Shown: positions 41,249 through 49,209 of the stretch, piece by piece
How positions within the stretch are numbered: position 1 is the stretch's first letter
Layout: the number at the start of each line of letters is the position of its first letter
Source of the DNA: Acidimicrobiales bacterium
Lineage (GTDB): Bacteria; Actinomycetota; Acidimicrobiia; Acidimicrobiales; Poriferisodalaceae
Length of the DNA stretch: 64,000 bases
Direction: 5' to 3'
NCBI GenBank assembly: GCA_041394185.1
Contig: JAWKIQ010000006.1
Span: 47,548 to 111,547 of the forward strand
Program-made: the position numbers and the translations under genes
The notes under the pieces: model-generated
The model's input: the letters and a program-made list of their open reading frames with translations, nothing else
The model's database searches: none
Told to the model about the DNA's origin: nothing

Positions 41249-42320
41249 GTTGCTGGCCACCGACGGACAGGCCCGAAGGGGCCGGGTGCACACGTCGAGG
41301 GGCACCTATGAAACACCGGTGTTCATGCCGGTGGGCACCAGGGGCGCTGTCATCCACCTCGACGCCCGCGACTATGAAGCCCTGGGCGCCGAGGTGGTTC
41401 TTGGCAACACCTATCACCTGATGTTGCGGCCAGGCGCCGATCTGATCGATCAGTTCGGCGGCCTGCACCGCTTCGTCGACTGGGGCGGTCACATGTTGAC
41501 CGACTCTGGCGGGTTCCAGGTGATGAGCCTGAGCCCGAAGATCGACGACGACGGTGTGACCTTCAGTTCGGTCTACGACGGGGCCAAGGTCCGCCTGACG
41601 CCCGAGTCGGCAACCCACATCCAGGAACAGATCGGCGCCGACATTGCGATGGTGCTCGACATCTGCCCAGCGCTGCCGTCGTCTGCCGACGAGGTGCGCA
41701 AGGCCATGGAGACCACCCATCGCTGGGCCGAGCGCGCCCGCAACTCTCACTCGCGGGCCGATCAGGCCCAGTTCGGCATCGTTCAAGGCGGCATCGACCC
41801 CGACATGCGCGTGCAGTCTGGGCGGGTACTGGCCGACCTCGAGTTCCCCGGTTATGGCATCGGTGGCCTCAGCGTGGGCGAGACCCGAGCCGAGATGTTG
41901 CCGGCGCTGGAGGCGGCGTTGTCGGTCTTGCCAACCGACGTTCCCCGGTATCTCATGGGGGTCGGCGACCCCATCTCGATCGTCGAGGCGGTGGCGCTGG
42001 GTGTCGACATGTTCGACTGTGTCTTGCCAACCAGGCTGGCCAGGCACGGCACGGTCCTGACATCGCACGGCAGGGTCAACCTCCGAAACGCGAAGTTCGA
42101 GCGCTCGACCGACCCCCTGGACGAACGAAACCCGTTCTCCAATCGGTTCGCCGCTGGCTATTTGCGGCACCTGCTGAAGGTCAAAGAACCCACCGCGGGG
42201 CGGATTCTGACCCTGCACAACCTCTGGTACCTGTTCGACCTGGTGCAGCGGACGCGCCAGGCCATCGAGGTGGGACGCCTCCAAGACGTGCGCGACGAGG
42301 TCGCCCACTACTGGGATTGA
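41235..42320 (+). CDS. tgt: tRNA-guanine transglycosylase, zinc-ligand motif absent
   Basis: Tgt exchanges guanine-34 for preQ1 in the queuosine pathway; 361 aa. The active site is intact: general acid Asp in LTDSGGFQVMSL and nucleophile Asp in GVDMFDCVLPTRLARHG. The structural zinc motif C-x-C-x2-C that normally follows PLDP is missing: the sequence reads DPLDERNPFSNRFAAGYLRH, two residues shorter and without cysteine, though the downstream LHNLWY His is kept. GGAGAGG precedes ATG 41235. QueA overlaps upstream, so the pair is coupled. Confidence 0.93.
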   Translation: MLTYELLATDGQARRGRVHTSRGTYETPVFMPVGTRGAVIHLDARDYEALGAEVVLGNTYHLMLRPGADLIDQFGGLHRFVDWGGHMLTDSGGFQVMSLSPKIDDDGVTFSSVYDGAKVRLTPESATHIQEQIGADIAMVLDICPALPSSADEVRKAMETTHRWAERARNSHSRADQAQFGIVQGGIDPDMRVQSGRVLADLEFPGYGIGGLSVGETRAEMLPALEAALSVLPTDVPRYLMGVGDPISIVEAVALGVDMFDCVLPTRLARHGTVLTSHGRVNLRNAKFERSTDPLDERNPFSNRFAAGYLRHLLKVKEPTAGRILTLHNLWYLFDLVQRTRQAIEVGRLQDVRDEVAHYWD

Positions 42321-42337
42321 CCCGCCGTGGCTACCGC

Positions 42338-42343
42338 TAGCAT
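42338..42343 (+). promoter_or_regulatory. TANNNT -10 element for yajC
   Basis: TAGCAT lies 9 nt upstream of the yajC ATG at 42353; no Shine-Dalgarno. Confidence 0.45.
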
Positions 42344-42352
42344 CGGACCCTC

Positions 42353-42745
42353 ATGGAACTCCTGATTTTCGCCATCCCGATGGTGTTGGTGTGGCTCCTC
42401 TTCGTGAGGCCTCAGCAAAAGCGCATGCGCGACCAGCAGTCGCTGACCCAGCGAGCCGGAATCGGCGACGTGGTCATCACCGCCGGTGGCTTCATCGTCA
42501 CCATCATGGACGAGCACGACCCAGACGACGACTCCAACGGTCTCGCAGCCGACGAGGTGCTCGTCGCCATGTCAGACGACGTCGAGGTGGTGATGCTGCG
42601 GCGATCGATCGCCCAGATCCGCGAACGGTGGGACGGCCAGTACGCCGACGGCTCGTTCGCCGAACAGTCTCCGCAAGACGCGGAGTCCGAAGAGTTCGAT
42701 TCAGGCGCCGCTGATGCGGCCGACGATTCGGCCGACAGAGATTGA
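42353..42745 (+). CDS. yajC: Preprotein translocase subunit YajC
   Basis: A 130-aa single-pass membrane protein. The N-terminal segment LIFAIPMVLVWLLFVRPQQKRMRDQQ is followed by the small beta domain GIGDVVITAGGFIVTIMD. The C-terminal 35 residues are highly acidic (Asp/Glu/Ala), a lineage-specific extension. It associates with SecDF, whose genes follow. Confidence 0.92.
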   Translation: MELLIFAIPMVLVWLLFVRPQQKRMRDQQSLTQRAGIGDVVITAGGFIVTIMDEHDPDDDSNGLAADEVLVAMSDDVEVVMLRRSIAQIRERWDGQYADGSFAEQSPQDAESEEFDSGAADAADDSADRD

Positions 42746-42784
42746 CACACATCCGCAGGCTCGTTGCGCCATGCTCTGGCGTGC

Positions 42785-42823
42785 GGATCTGCGCGTAGAT
42801 CCATTCCCATAACCGACCCGGAG
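42785..42823 (+). promoter_or_regulatory. Inverted repeat and ribosome site before secD
   Basis: GGATCT (42785-42790) and AGATCC (42797-42802) form a 6-bp stem with a 6-nt loop; GGAG (42820-42823) lies 8 nt before the secD GTG. The function of the stem is unknown. Confidence 0.3.
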
Positions 42824-42831
42824 CCACTTTC

Positions 42832-44580
42832 GTGCGCCGTTCTTACATAGTCAGCCTCGTCGCCACAGTTGTGCTGACCGCAGTTGCGGTCGTCAGCGCG
42901 GCGGCAGCGGGCTGGGCACCTCTGCTGGGACTCGACCTACAGGGCGGCGTCGCCGTTACCTACGAGGCCACCGAGACCGCCGACGAGCAAGCCCTCGACC
43001 AGGCCATCACCATCATCCGTCAGCGCGTCGACGCCTTGGGCGTCGCCGAGCCCGACATCACCAGGCAGGGCACCACGATCGTGGTCGAGTTGCCAGGTGT
43101 CGACGACGCGCAGCGTGCACTGGACCTCGTCGGCCAGACCGCCGAGCTGAGGTTCAGGCCCGTTCTGCAGAGCGTGGTGGCTTCAGACCCGCTGTCGCGA
43201 CTGCAGATGCAGAGCTTCGTCGAGAGCCTGAACTCGAGCCTCGAAGAGTTCCAGCAGTCGCAGGCCGAGGGCGACACGACGACCACCACGGTCGCCGAGG
43301 GCGACGCGACGACCACCACGGTCGCCGAGGGCGATGCGACGACCACCACGGTCGCCGAGTCCGATGAGTCGACCACCACCGAGACGACGGCTACCACCGC
43401 GGCGCCAGACACGACGACCACAGTCGCCGAGGGCGACACGACGACCACAGTCGCCGAGGGCGACACGACGACCACAGTCGCGACCGAAGGGGCGGCCGAG
43501 GGCGACACCGATGCCTCGACCACGTCGAGCACACCCGAAACCACCACGACCACCGAATTCGACCCGTCAACGGCCCCGACCGTCGACGAGGTCGTCACCC
43601 CGCCAGACCAGGACGATCCGACCAAGTATGTGATCCTGCCCTCGTCTGACGGGACTCTGCTGCACCTTCTGCAGCCGGCGGTGTTGACGGGCGAGATCGT
43701 CGCCGACGCCAACGCCTCGTTCAACGGGTCGTGGTTCGTGCTGGTCGACATGACCAGCGAGGGCAGCGGAGCCTTCGACGCCATGGCCACCCAGTTCTTC
43801 GGCCAGCAGGTAGCCATTGCGCTCGACGGAGTTGTCGAGTCTGCTCCCACCATCAACGCCCGCGAGTTCAACGGCCAGGCCACCATCACGGGCAACTTCA
43901 CCGAGTCAGAGGCAGAAGACCTGGCCTTGGTCCTGCGCTTCGGCGCACTTCCCGTCGAGCTCGAACCCCAGACCGTGCAAACCGTTTCGGCGACGCTGGG
44001 CGAAGACGCCCTGCGCGCGGGTGTGGTGGCGGGCATCGTGGGCCTGATCTTGGTGGCCATCTACATGGTCGCCTACTACCGCCTGCTGGGTGTGGTGGCG
44101 ATCTCCAGCCTCACCGTGTCTACCGGCATCTTGTGGTTCTTGATCTCGTGGCTCGGAGAGACGCGGGGCCTGGCCCTGTCGCTTTCGGGCGCCGTCGGCA
44201 TCATCTTGTCGATCGGTGTGGCCGTCGACTCGAACATCGTCTACTACGAGCGAATAAAGGAAGAGGTCCACAGAGGCCGCTCGGTCCGATCGGCGGCCGA
44301 TGGCAGCTTCAACGGAGCCTTCTCGACCATCGTCAAGGCCGACATGGCGTCGCTCATCGGCGCTTTCATCCTGTTCGTCCTGACCATCGGCGCCGTGCGC
44401 GGCTTCGCCCTCTACCTGGGTGTTGCCACCGTCATCGACATGGTCGTGTCCTATGTGTTCATGCGCCCGGCCGTGGTGCTGCTGGCCCGCAAGTTCGCCG
44501 CTGACAAACCCGAACGGCTCGGGATAGTGCCCCAGAGGAAATCAGCCGACGCCGACGGCGAAGTGGAGGTCGTCAAGTGA
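42832..44580 (+). CDS. secD: Protein translocase subunit SecD with Thr-rich insertion
   Basis: SecD helps pull exported proteins across the membrane; 582 aa. It has TM1 (residues 5-25), the P1 base (LGLDLQGGVAV and IIRQRVDALGVAEPDI), the head region (IVADANASFNGSWFVLVDMTSEGSGAF), and five C-terminal membrane segments with the conserved SIGVAVDSNIVYYERIKEE. Between P1 base and head is an insertion of about 110 residues made of VAEGDTTTT repeats, which explains much of the extra length. GTG 42832 is coupled to secF by a GTGA overlap. Confidence 0.94.
   Translation: MRRSYIVSLVATVVLTAVAVVSAAAAGWAPLLGLDLQGGVAVTYEATETADEQALDQAITIIRQRVDALGVAEPDITRQGTTIVVELPGVDDAQRALDLVGQTAELRFRPVLQSVVASDPLSRLQMQSFVESLNSSLEEFQQSQAEGDTTTTTVAEGDATTTTVAEGDATTTTVAESDESTTTETTATTAAPDTTTTVAEGDTTTTVAEGDTTTTVATEGAAEGDTDASTTSSTPETTTTTEFDPSTAPTVDEVVTPPDQDDPTKYVILPSSDGTLLHLLQPAVLTGEIVADANASFNGSWFVLVDMTSEGSGAFDAMATQFFGQQVAIALDGVVESAPTINAREFNGQATITGNFTESEAEDLALVLRFGALPVELEPQTVQTVSATLGEDALRAGVVAGIVGLILVAIYMVAYYRLLGVVAISSLTVSTGILWFLISWLGETRGLALSLSGAVGIILSIGVAVDSNIVYYERIKEEVHRGRSVRSAADGSFNGAFSTIVKADMASLIGAFILFVLTIGAVRGFALYLGVATVIDMVVSYVFMRPAVVLLARKFAADKPERLGIVPQRKSADADGEVEVVK
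43264..43500 (+). repeat. Tandem repeat coding for VAEGD-TTTT in secD
   Basis: Imperfect 27-30-bp units of the form GCCGAGGGCGAC + ACGACGACCAC + GTC are repeated at least six times, interrupted by a diverged stretch near 43360-43410. All units keep the reading frame. Confidence 0.75.
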
Positions 44581-45623
44581 GCATCGTCGGAGATCTCTAC
44601 AGAGGCGAGAGCCACATCGACTTCGTGTCGCTGGCGAAGAAGCTGTTGCGCGTGTCCATCGGCCTGATGCTGGTGGGCCTGGTGGCGCTGGTCGCCCGTG
44701 GCCTCGACCTCGGCATCGAGTTCGAAGGTGGTGTGGTGTGGGAGGTGCCGGCCGACGGTCAGGTCACCGACACCGAGCTGCACGACGTGCTGGCCGAGTT
44801 CGGCCAAGACGCCCGGGTGCAGCTGGTCACCGGTGGTTCCGATTTCTGGCGGGTCAGGGCGCAGTCTTCTGACTTCGAGGAGCAAGAGGCCATCACCCAG
44901 GCGCTCGCCGAGGCCGCCGATGTGTCGGTCAACGAACTTGGCCGCACCGAGGTTGGCCCCTCTTGGGGCGACAGGGTCACCAGCGAGGCCCAGAAGGCCC
45001 TCATCTGGTTCTTCATCATCATCGCCGCCTATATCGCCATACGGTTCACCTGGAAGATGGCACTGGCCGCCCTCATCGCCGTAGTTCACGACATCTTGCT
45101 GAGCGTGGGCTTCTATGCCCTGTTCCAGATCGACGTCACCCCGGCCACGGTCATCGCGTTCTTGACCATCATGGGTTATTCGCTCTACGACACACTTGTG
45201 GTGTTCGACCGTGTCACCGAGAACACGATCATCGCCGAAAAGGGTCGCCTGACCTACGACGAGATGCTGAACGTGTCTATGAACCAGGTGGTGATGCGCT
45301 CGGTCAACACGTCGATCACCTCGACCCTGCCGGTCATGACCATGCTGGTGGTGGGTGCTTGGATCATGGGCGCTGGCGCACTCCAAGAGTTTGCTGTCGC
45401 GCTGTTGGTTGGCATCATCGCCGGTGCTTACAGCTCGATGTTCGTCGCGGCTCCGGTCCTGGGCATTCTGCGCAACCGCGAGCCCGAATGGCAACGCCGC
45501 GTCGAGCTGGCCCAGCGAGGCGCAACCGCAGGGTCCATCACCGAGGCGCGCAAGGCGCTGTCGGCGTCCCAGTACAACCGTGCCGCGGCACCACGTCCGC
45601 GCAAGATGGGGAAGAAGCGCTAG
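44577..45623 (+). CDS. secF: Protein translocase subunit SecF
   Basis: SecF partner of SecD, 348 aa, six membrane segments. Visible are LGIEFEGGVVWEVP (P1-type base), GPSWGDRVTSEAQKALIWFFIIIAAYIAIRF, the conserved TIMGYSLYDTLVVFDRVTEN and NTSITSTLPV motifs. The C-terminal tail is basic (RKMGKKR). GTG 44577 overlaps the secD stop. Confidence 0.95.
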   Translation: MSIVGDLYRGESHIDFVSLAKKLLRVSIGLMLVGLVALVARGLDLGIEFEGGVVWEVPADGQVTDTELHDVLAEFGQDARVQLVTGGSDFWRVRAQSSDFEEQEAITQALAEAADVSVNELGRTEVGPSWGDRVTSEAQKALIWFFIIIAAYIAIRFTWKMALAALIAVVHDILLSVGFYALFQIDVTPATVIAFLTIMGYSLYDTLVVFDRVTENTIIAEKGRLTYDEMLNVSMNQVVMRSVNTSITSTLPVMTMLVVGAWIMGAGALQEFAVALLVGIIAGAYSSMFVAAPVLGILRNREPEWQRRVELAQRGATAGSITEARKALSASQYNRAAAPRPRKMGKKR

Positions 45624-45630
45624 CCGGCGC

Positions 45631-45636
45631 TAGCGT
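45631..45636 (+). promoter_or_regulatory. TANNNT -10 element for rel
   Basis: TAGCGT ends 6 nt before the ATG at 45643; no Shine-Dalgarno. Confidence 0.5.
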
Positions 45637-45642
45637 CTGGTC

Positions 45643-47853
45643 ATGACCGCCACGAGGGTGCTGCCGTGGCGCCGTGACGAGGCGCCCGCCGAGGCTCTCG
45701 AGCCTGTGCTCGAGACCTTCTCGACGCGCTGGCCAGGGGTCGACACCGACCTGATCCGTCGCGCATGGGCCACCGCCAACGCGGCCCACGGCAACCAGCG
45801 ACGCAAGTCGGGCGAGCCCTACATCCTGCACCCTCTCAGCGTGGCCAAAGTGGTCGCAGACCTTGGCCTCGACGACGTCTCGATCGCTGCTGCGTTGCTG
45901 CACGATGCCGTCGAGGACACGGGCCTCGAGCTCGACGATGTGCGTTCGGTATTCGGCGAGGAGGTCGCCCACCTGGTCGACGGTGTCACCAAGCTCGATC
46001 AGATCAGCTTCGACACGCGCGAGGCGGCTCAGGCAGCCACCATGCGCAAGATGCTGGTGGCGATGGCCAACGACCTGCGGGTGCTCATCATCAAGCTGGC
46101 CGATCGTTTGCACAACATGTCGACGATTGCGGCGCTGAGCCCCGAAAAGCAGGCGCGCAAGGCCCGCGAAACCCTCGACATCTACGCACCACTGGCCCAC
46201 CGGCTGGGCATGCAGGCCATGCGCCAACGCCTCGAAGACCTGTCATTCGCAGCGCTCTATCCCAGGCGTTACGCCGAGATCGACCGGATGGTGGCCGAGC
46301 GTACGCCTCGCCAGGATCGCTATGTCGACGACGTGCTCGAGCAGGTCAGGGCTCACCTCGACGACTACGGCATCGAGGCCGGCGTGTACGGCAGGCACAA
46401 GCACCTGTGGTCGATCTACGAGAAGATGGCCATGCGCGGCCGCGAGTTCAACGAGATCTTCGACCTCATAGGCATTCGGGTCATCGTCGACTCGAACCGC
46501 GATTGTTATGCCGCTCTCGGCATCATCCACGGTCTTTGGAACCCGGTACAAGGGCGCTTCAAGGACTACATCGCGATGCCCAAGTTCAACCTCTACCAGT
46601 CGCTGCACACCACGGTGGTGGGGCCGGGAGGCGCCATCATCGAGGTGCAGATCCGCACCGAAGAGCAACACCAGCTGGCCGAGTTCGGTGTTGCGGCTCA
46701 CTGGCGTTACAAGAGCGGCGACGACAAGGACATGCCCTGGCTCGATCGCATGCTCGACTGGCAGTCAGAGACCGCAGATCCAGACGAGTTCATGGAGAGT
46801 CTCAGGGGCGATCTCGAACACGACGAGGTGTTCGTTTTCACACCGAAGGGCGACGTGGTCACCCTGCCGATTGGTGCATCGCCCATCGACTTCGCCTACT
46901 CGATCCACACCGACGTGGGCCACACCACCATCGGTGCCAAGGTCAACGGACGCCTGGTGCCCCTCGACCGCCCGCTCGAGTCGGGCGACACGGTCGAGAT
47001 CTTCACCTCCAAGCTCGATGCCGCCGGCCCATCCCTCGACTGGGTGTCGATGGTGGTCACGCCGCGGGCGCGCAACAAGATCCGCCAATGGTTCGCCCGT
47101 GAGCGTCGTGACGACGCCATCGAATCGGGGCGCGAAGCGCTGCTCGACGCTTTGCGTCGCGCCAACCTGCCAACCAACGCCACCCTGGGCAGTGCGGCCC
47201 TGTTGGCCATCGGTGAACAGCTCGGGTACTCGGATCTCGAGTCGATCCTGGTCGCGATCGGCAAAAAACACCTGTCGCCCAAGTCGGTGGCCCAGCGTCT
47301 GGGACGCGAGCTGCGTAGCCCCGACACCGAACAACAACTGGCTGCCCCTTCGCTGCAGAACCGCACCCGCCGCAAGCGGCGCGAGTCCGGTGTTCACGTC
47401 GATGGGTTCGACGACATGCTCGTGAGGGTGGCGCGGTGCTGCAACCCTGTGCCCGGCGACGACATCATGGGATTTGTCACCAGGGGCCGAGGGGTTTCAG
47501 TGCACCGCACCGACTGCACCAACGCGGTCGAACTGGCGGCCAGCCAGGGCGGGCGCCTGGTCGATGTCGAGTGGGATTCTGGCTTCGAGGGCAGCTACGT
47601 CATGTCCATAGACGTCAAGGCGCTCGACCGCTCGGGCCTGCTGGCCGAGGTCACCCAGGCCATGTCCGACTCGCACGTCAACATCCTCAGCGCCAAGACC
47701 CTGACCGGTGGCGACCAGGTCTCGACCATGCATTTCGAGTTCGAATTGGTCGATCCGTCACACCTCGAGATGTTGCTGCGAAAGGTCCGCGCCGTCGATG
47801 CCGTGTTCGAGGCATACCGCTCGGTGCCGTCGCAGTCCGACAAGGGCGACTGA
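45643..47853 (+). CDS. relA: Bifunctional (p)ppGpp synthetase/hydrolase Rel
   Basis: Long RelA/SpoT homologue, 736 aa, controlling (p)ppGpp. The N-terminal hydrolase keeps its HD motif (YILHPLSVAKVV, then LLHDAVEDT), so hydrolysis is expected. The synthetase domain shows FNEIFDLIGIRVIVD, GRFKDYIAMPKFNLYQSLHTT and RTEEQHQLAEFGVAAHW. TGS (VFVFTPKGDVVTLPIGASPIDFAY), the Cys-containing ZFD/CC (VARCCNPVPGDDIMGF) and a C-terminal ACT domain follow. One such enzyme is the actinobacterial norm. Confidence 0.96.
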   Translation: MTATRVLPWRRDEAPAEALEPVLETFSTRWPGVDTDLIRRAWATANAAHGNQRRKSGEPYILHPLSVAKVVADLGLDDVSIAAALLHDAVEDTGLELDDVRSVFGEEVAHLVDGVTKLDQISFDTREAAQAATMRKMLVAMANDLRVLIIKLADRLHNMSTIAALSPEKQARKARETLDIYAPLAHRLGMQAMRQRLEDLSFAALYPRRYAEIDRMVAERTPRQDRYVDDVLEQVRAHLDDYGIEAGVYGRHKHLWSIYEKMAMRGREFNEIFDLIGIRVIVDSNRDCYAALGIIHGLWNPVQGRFKDYIAMPKFNLYQSLHTTVVGPGGAIIEVQIRTEEQHQLAEFGVAAHWRYKSGDDKDMPWLDRMLDWQSETADPDEFMESLRGDLEHDEVFVFTPKGDVVTLPIGASPIDFAYSIHTDVGHTTIGAKVNGRLVPLDRPLESGDTVEIFTSKLDAAGPSLDWVSMVVTPRARNKIRQWFARERRDDAIESGREALLDALRRANLPTNATLGSAALLAIGEQLGYSDLESILVAIGKKHLSPKSVAQRLGRELRSPDTEQQLAAPSLQNRTRRKRRESGVHVDGFDDMLVRVARCCNPVPGDDIMGFVTRGRGVSVHRTDCTNAVELAASQGGRLVDVEWDSGFEGSYVMSIDVKALDRSGLLAEVTQAMSDSHVNILSAKTLTGGDQVSTMHFEFELVDPSHLEMLLRKVRAVDAVFEAYRSVPSQSDKGD

Positions 47854-47883
47854 AACTCGCGACCGAGCCGCCGTGGGTGCTTA

Positions 47884-47889
47884 TACCAT
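47884..47889 (+). promoter_or_regulatory. TANNNT -10 element for hisS
   Basis: TACCAT lies 9 nt upstream of the ATG at 47899, inside the AT-rich TTATACCAT; no Shine-Dalgarno. Confidence 0.45.
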
Positions 47890-47898
47890 GGCGGGGTC

Positions 47899-49164
47899 AT
47901 GGCCAAGGCGAACAGTTTCCAGACGCCCATAGGCACGCGCGATGTGCAACCACCCGAGTCGGCTCGTTGGCAGGCTCTCATCGACGCGTTCGCAAGCGAG
48001 GCATCGCTCGCCAACTATGGCCTGCTGCACACCCCCATCTTCGAGGACCTCGGCGTGTTCCAACGCATCGGCGAGGGCACCGAGGTGGTCAAGAAGGAGA
48101 TGTACGACTTTCTCGACAAGGGCGACAGGCGCATGGTGCTGCGGCCCGAGAACACCGCCTCGGTGTGTCGGGCGTTCGTGCAGCATCGGCCCATAGTGCC
48201 CTGGAAGGTCTGGTATCAGGGACCATTCTTCCGCTACGAGGCACCTCAGGCGGGCCGCCAGCGACAGTTCAATCAGCTCGGCATCGAGGTGCTGGGTTCC
48301 TCCGATGCAGACGTTGACGTCGAGGTCATCGCCCTGGGGTCGCGCTTTCTGGAAGCCATCGGTCTGCGCCGGGTACTGCTGCTGATCAACTCGATGGGTG
48401 ATGCCGAGACGCGCATCGCATATGCCGACGCAGTGCAGAAGTATCTGCGCGACAACATCGGCGACATAGACCCCGAAGACCACGACAAGGTCGAGGCGCA
48501 CCCCCTGCGGGTTCTCGACTCGAAACGGGAGGCCACCCGGCGGGTCACCTCCGAGGCACCCCGCATCGAGAGCTTCTTGTCGGTCGAGGCCGGGCTTCAC
48601 TTCGAGCGGGTCCAGGCGGGCCTCGGTTCGCTGGGCATCCCCTTCGCAATCGAGCCCAGGTTGGTGCGAGGTCTCGACTACTACACGCACACGTTGTTCG
48701 AGTACCAGTCGTCGGCGCTCGAGACCGCCCAGAACGCGCTTGGCGGTGGCGGCCGCTACAACGGTCTGGTCGAGGAGCTGGGTGGCCCAGACACACCCGG
48801 CATCGGCTTTGCTATGGGAATCGAACGCCTGCTGCTCGCTTGCGATGCCGAGCAGACGTTCTCGCCGCCCAGCACTTCGCCGGTCGTTTGGATCATCGAC
48901 GTAACCGACGGCAGCGCCGCGCGCGACCTGTCGCACGAGCTGAGGGCAGCCGGCATTGCAACCGACCGATCCTTCGATCACCGGTCGATGCGTTCGCAGA
49001 TGAAGGCCGCCGACCGGTCGGGCGCCGGATGGGCGCTCATCATCGGCGACCAAGAGCTGGCCACAGGTGTGGTCACCCTCCGAAATCTGCGCTCCGACGT
49101 CGCCCAGCAGACCCTGGCCCGATCAGAGGTCGTCAGCGCCGTCGCCGAAGTTCTGTCCCGCTGA
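47899..49164 (+). CDS. hisS: Histidyl-tRNA synthetase
   Basis: Class-II synthetase, 421 aa. Motif 1 region (PIFEDLGVFQRIGEGTEVVKKEMY), motif 2 (WYQGPFFRYEAPQAGRQRQFNQLG), the histidine loop LVRGLDYYTHTLFE and motif 3 (GIGFAMGIERLLL) are in order, with the anticodon domain at residues 325-421. A 45-nt gap separates it from aspS, transcribed in the same direction. Confidence 0.96.
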   Translation: MAKANSFQTPIGTRDVQPPESARWQALIDAFASEASLANYGLLHTPIFEDLGVFQRIGEGTEVVKKEMYDFLDKGDRRMVLRPENTASVCRAFVQHRPIVPWKVWYQGPFFRYEAPQAGRQRQFNQLGIEVLGSSDADVDVEVIALGSRFLEAIGLRRVLLLINSMGDAETRIAYADAVQKYLRDNIGDIDPEDHDKVEAHPLRVLDSKREATRRVTSEAPRIESFLSVEAGLHFERVQAGLGSLGIPFAIEPRLVRGLDYYTHTLFEYQSSALETAQNALGGGGRYNGLVEELGGPDTPGIGFAMGIERLLLACDAEQTFSPPSTSPVVWIIDVTDGSAARDLSHELRAAGIATDRSFDHRSMRSQMKAADRSGAGWALIIGDQELATGVVTLRNLRSDVAQQTLARSEVVSAVAEVLSR

Positions 49165-49209
49165 TATTCGTCTGTATCGAAAAGACCCTCCAGAAAGATC
49201 TCCGCTTCA

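Noticed and set aside
41310..41323. A further ACACCGGTGTTC palindrome, identical to the pair before yebC
   Set aside because: It lies inside tgt and encodes the conserved ETPVFM motif; codon choice explains it.
42742..42747. TTGACA as a -35 box for secD
   Set aside because: It spans the yajC stop and no -10-like hexamer lies 16-19 bp downstream.
43264..43500. CRISPR-like short repeats
   Set aside because: Units are contiguous, imperfect and in frame with SecD; there are no unique spacers.
43020..44060. Val/Ser-rich minus-strand open frame opposite secD
   Set aside because: It is the complement of the Thr-rich repeat and adjoining SecD sequence.
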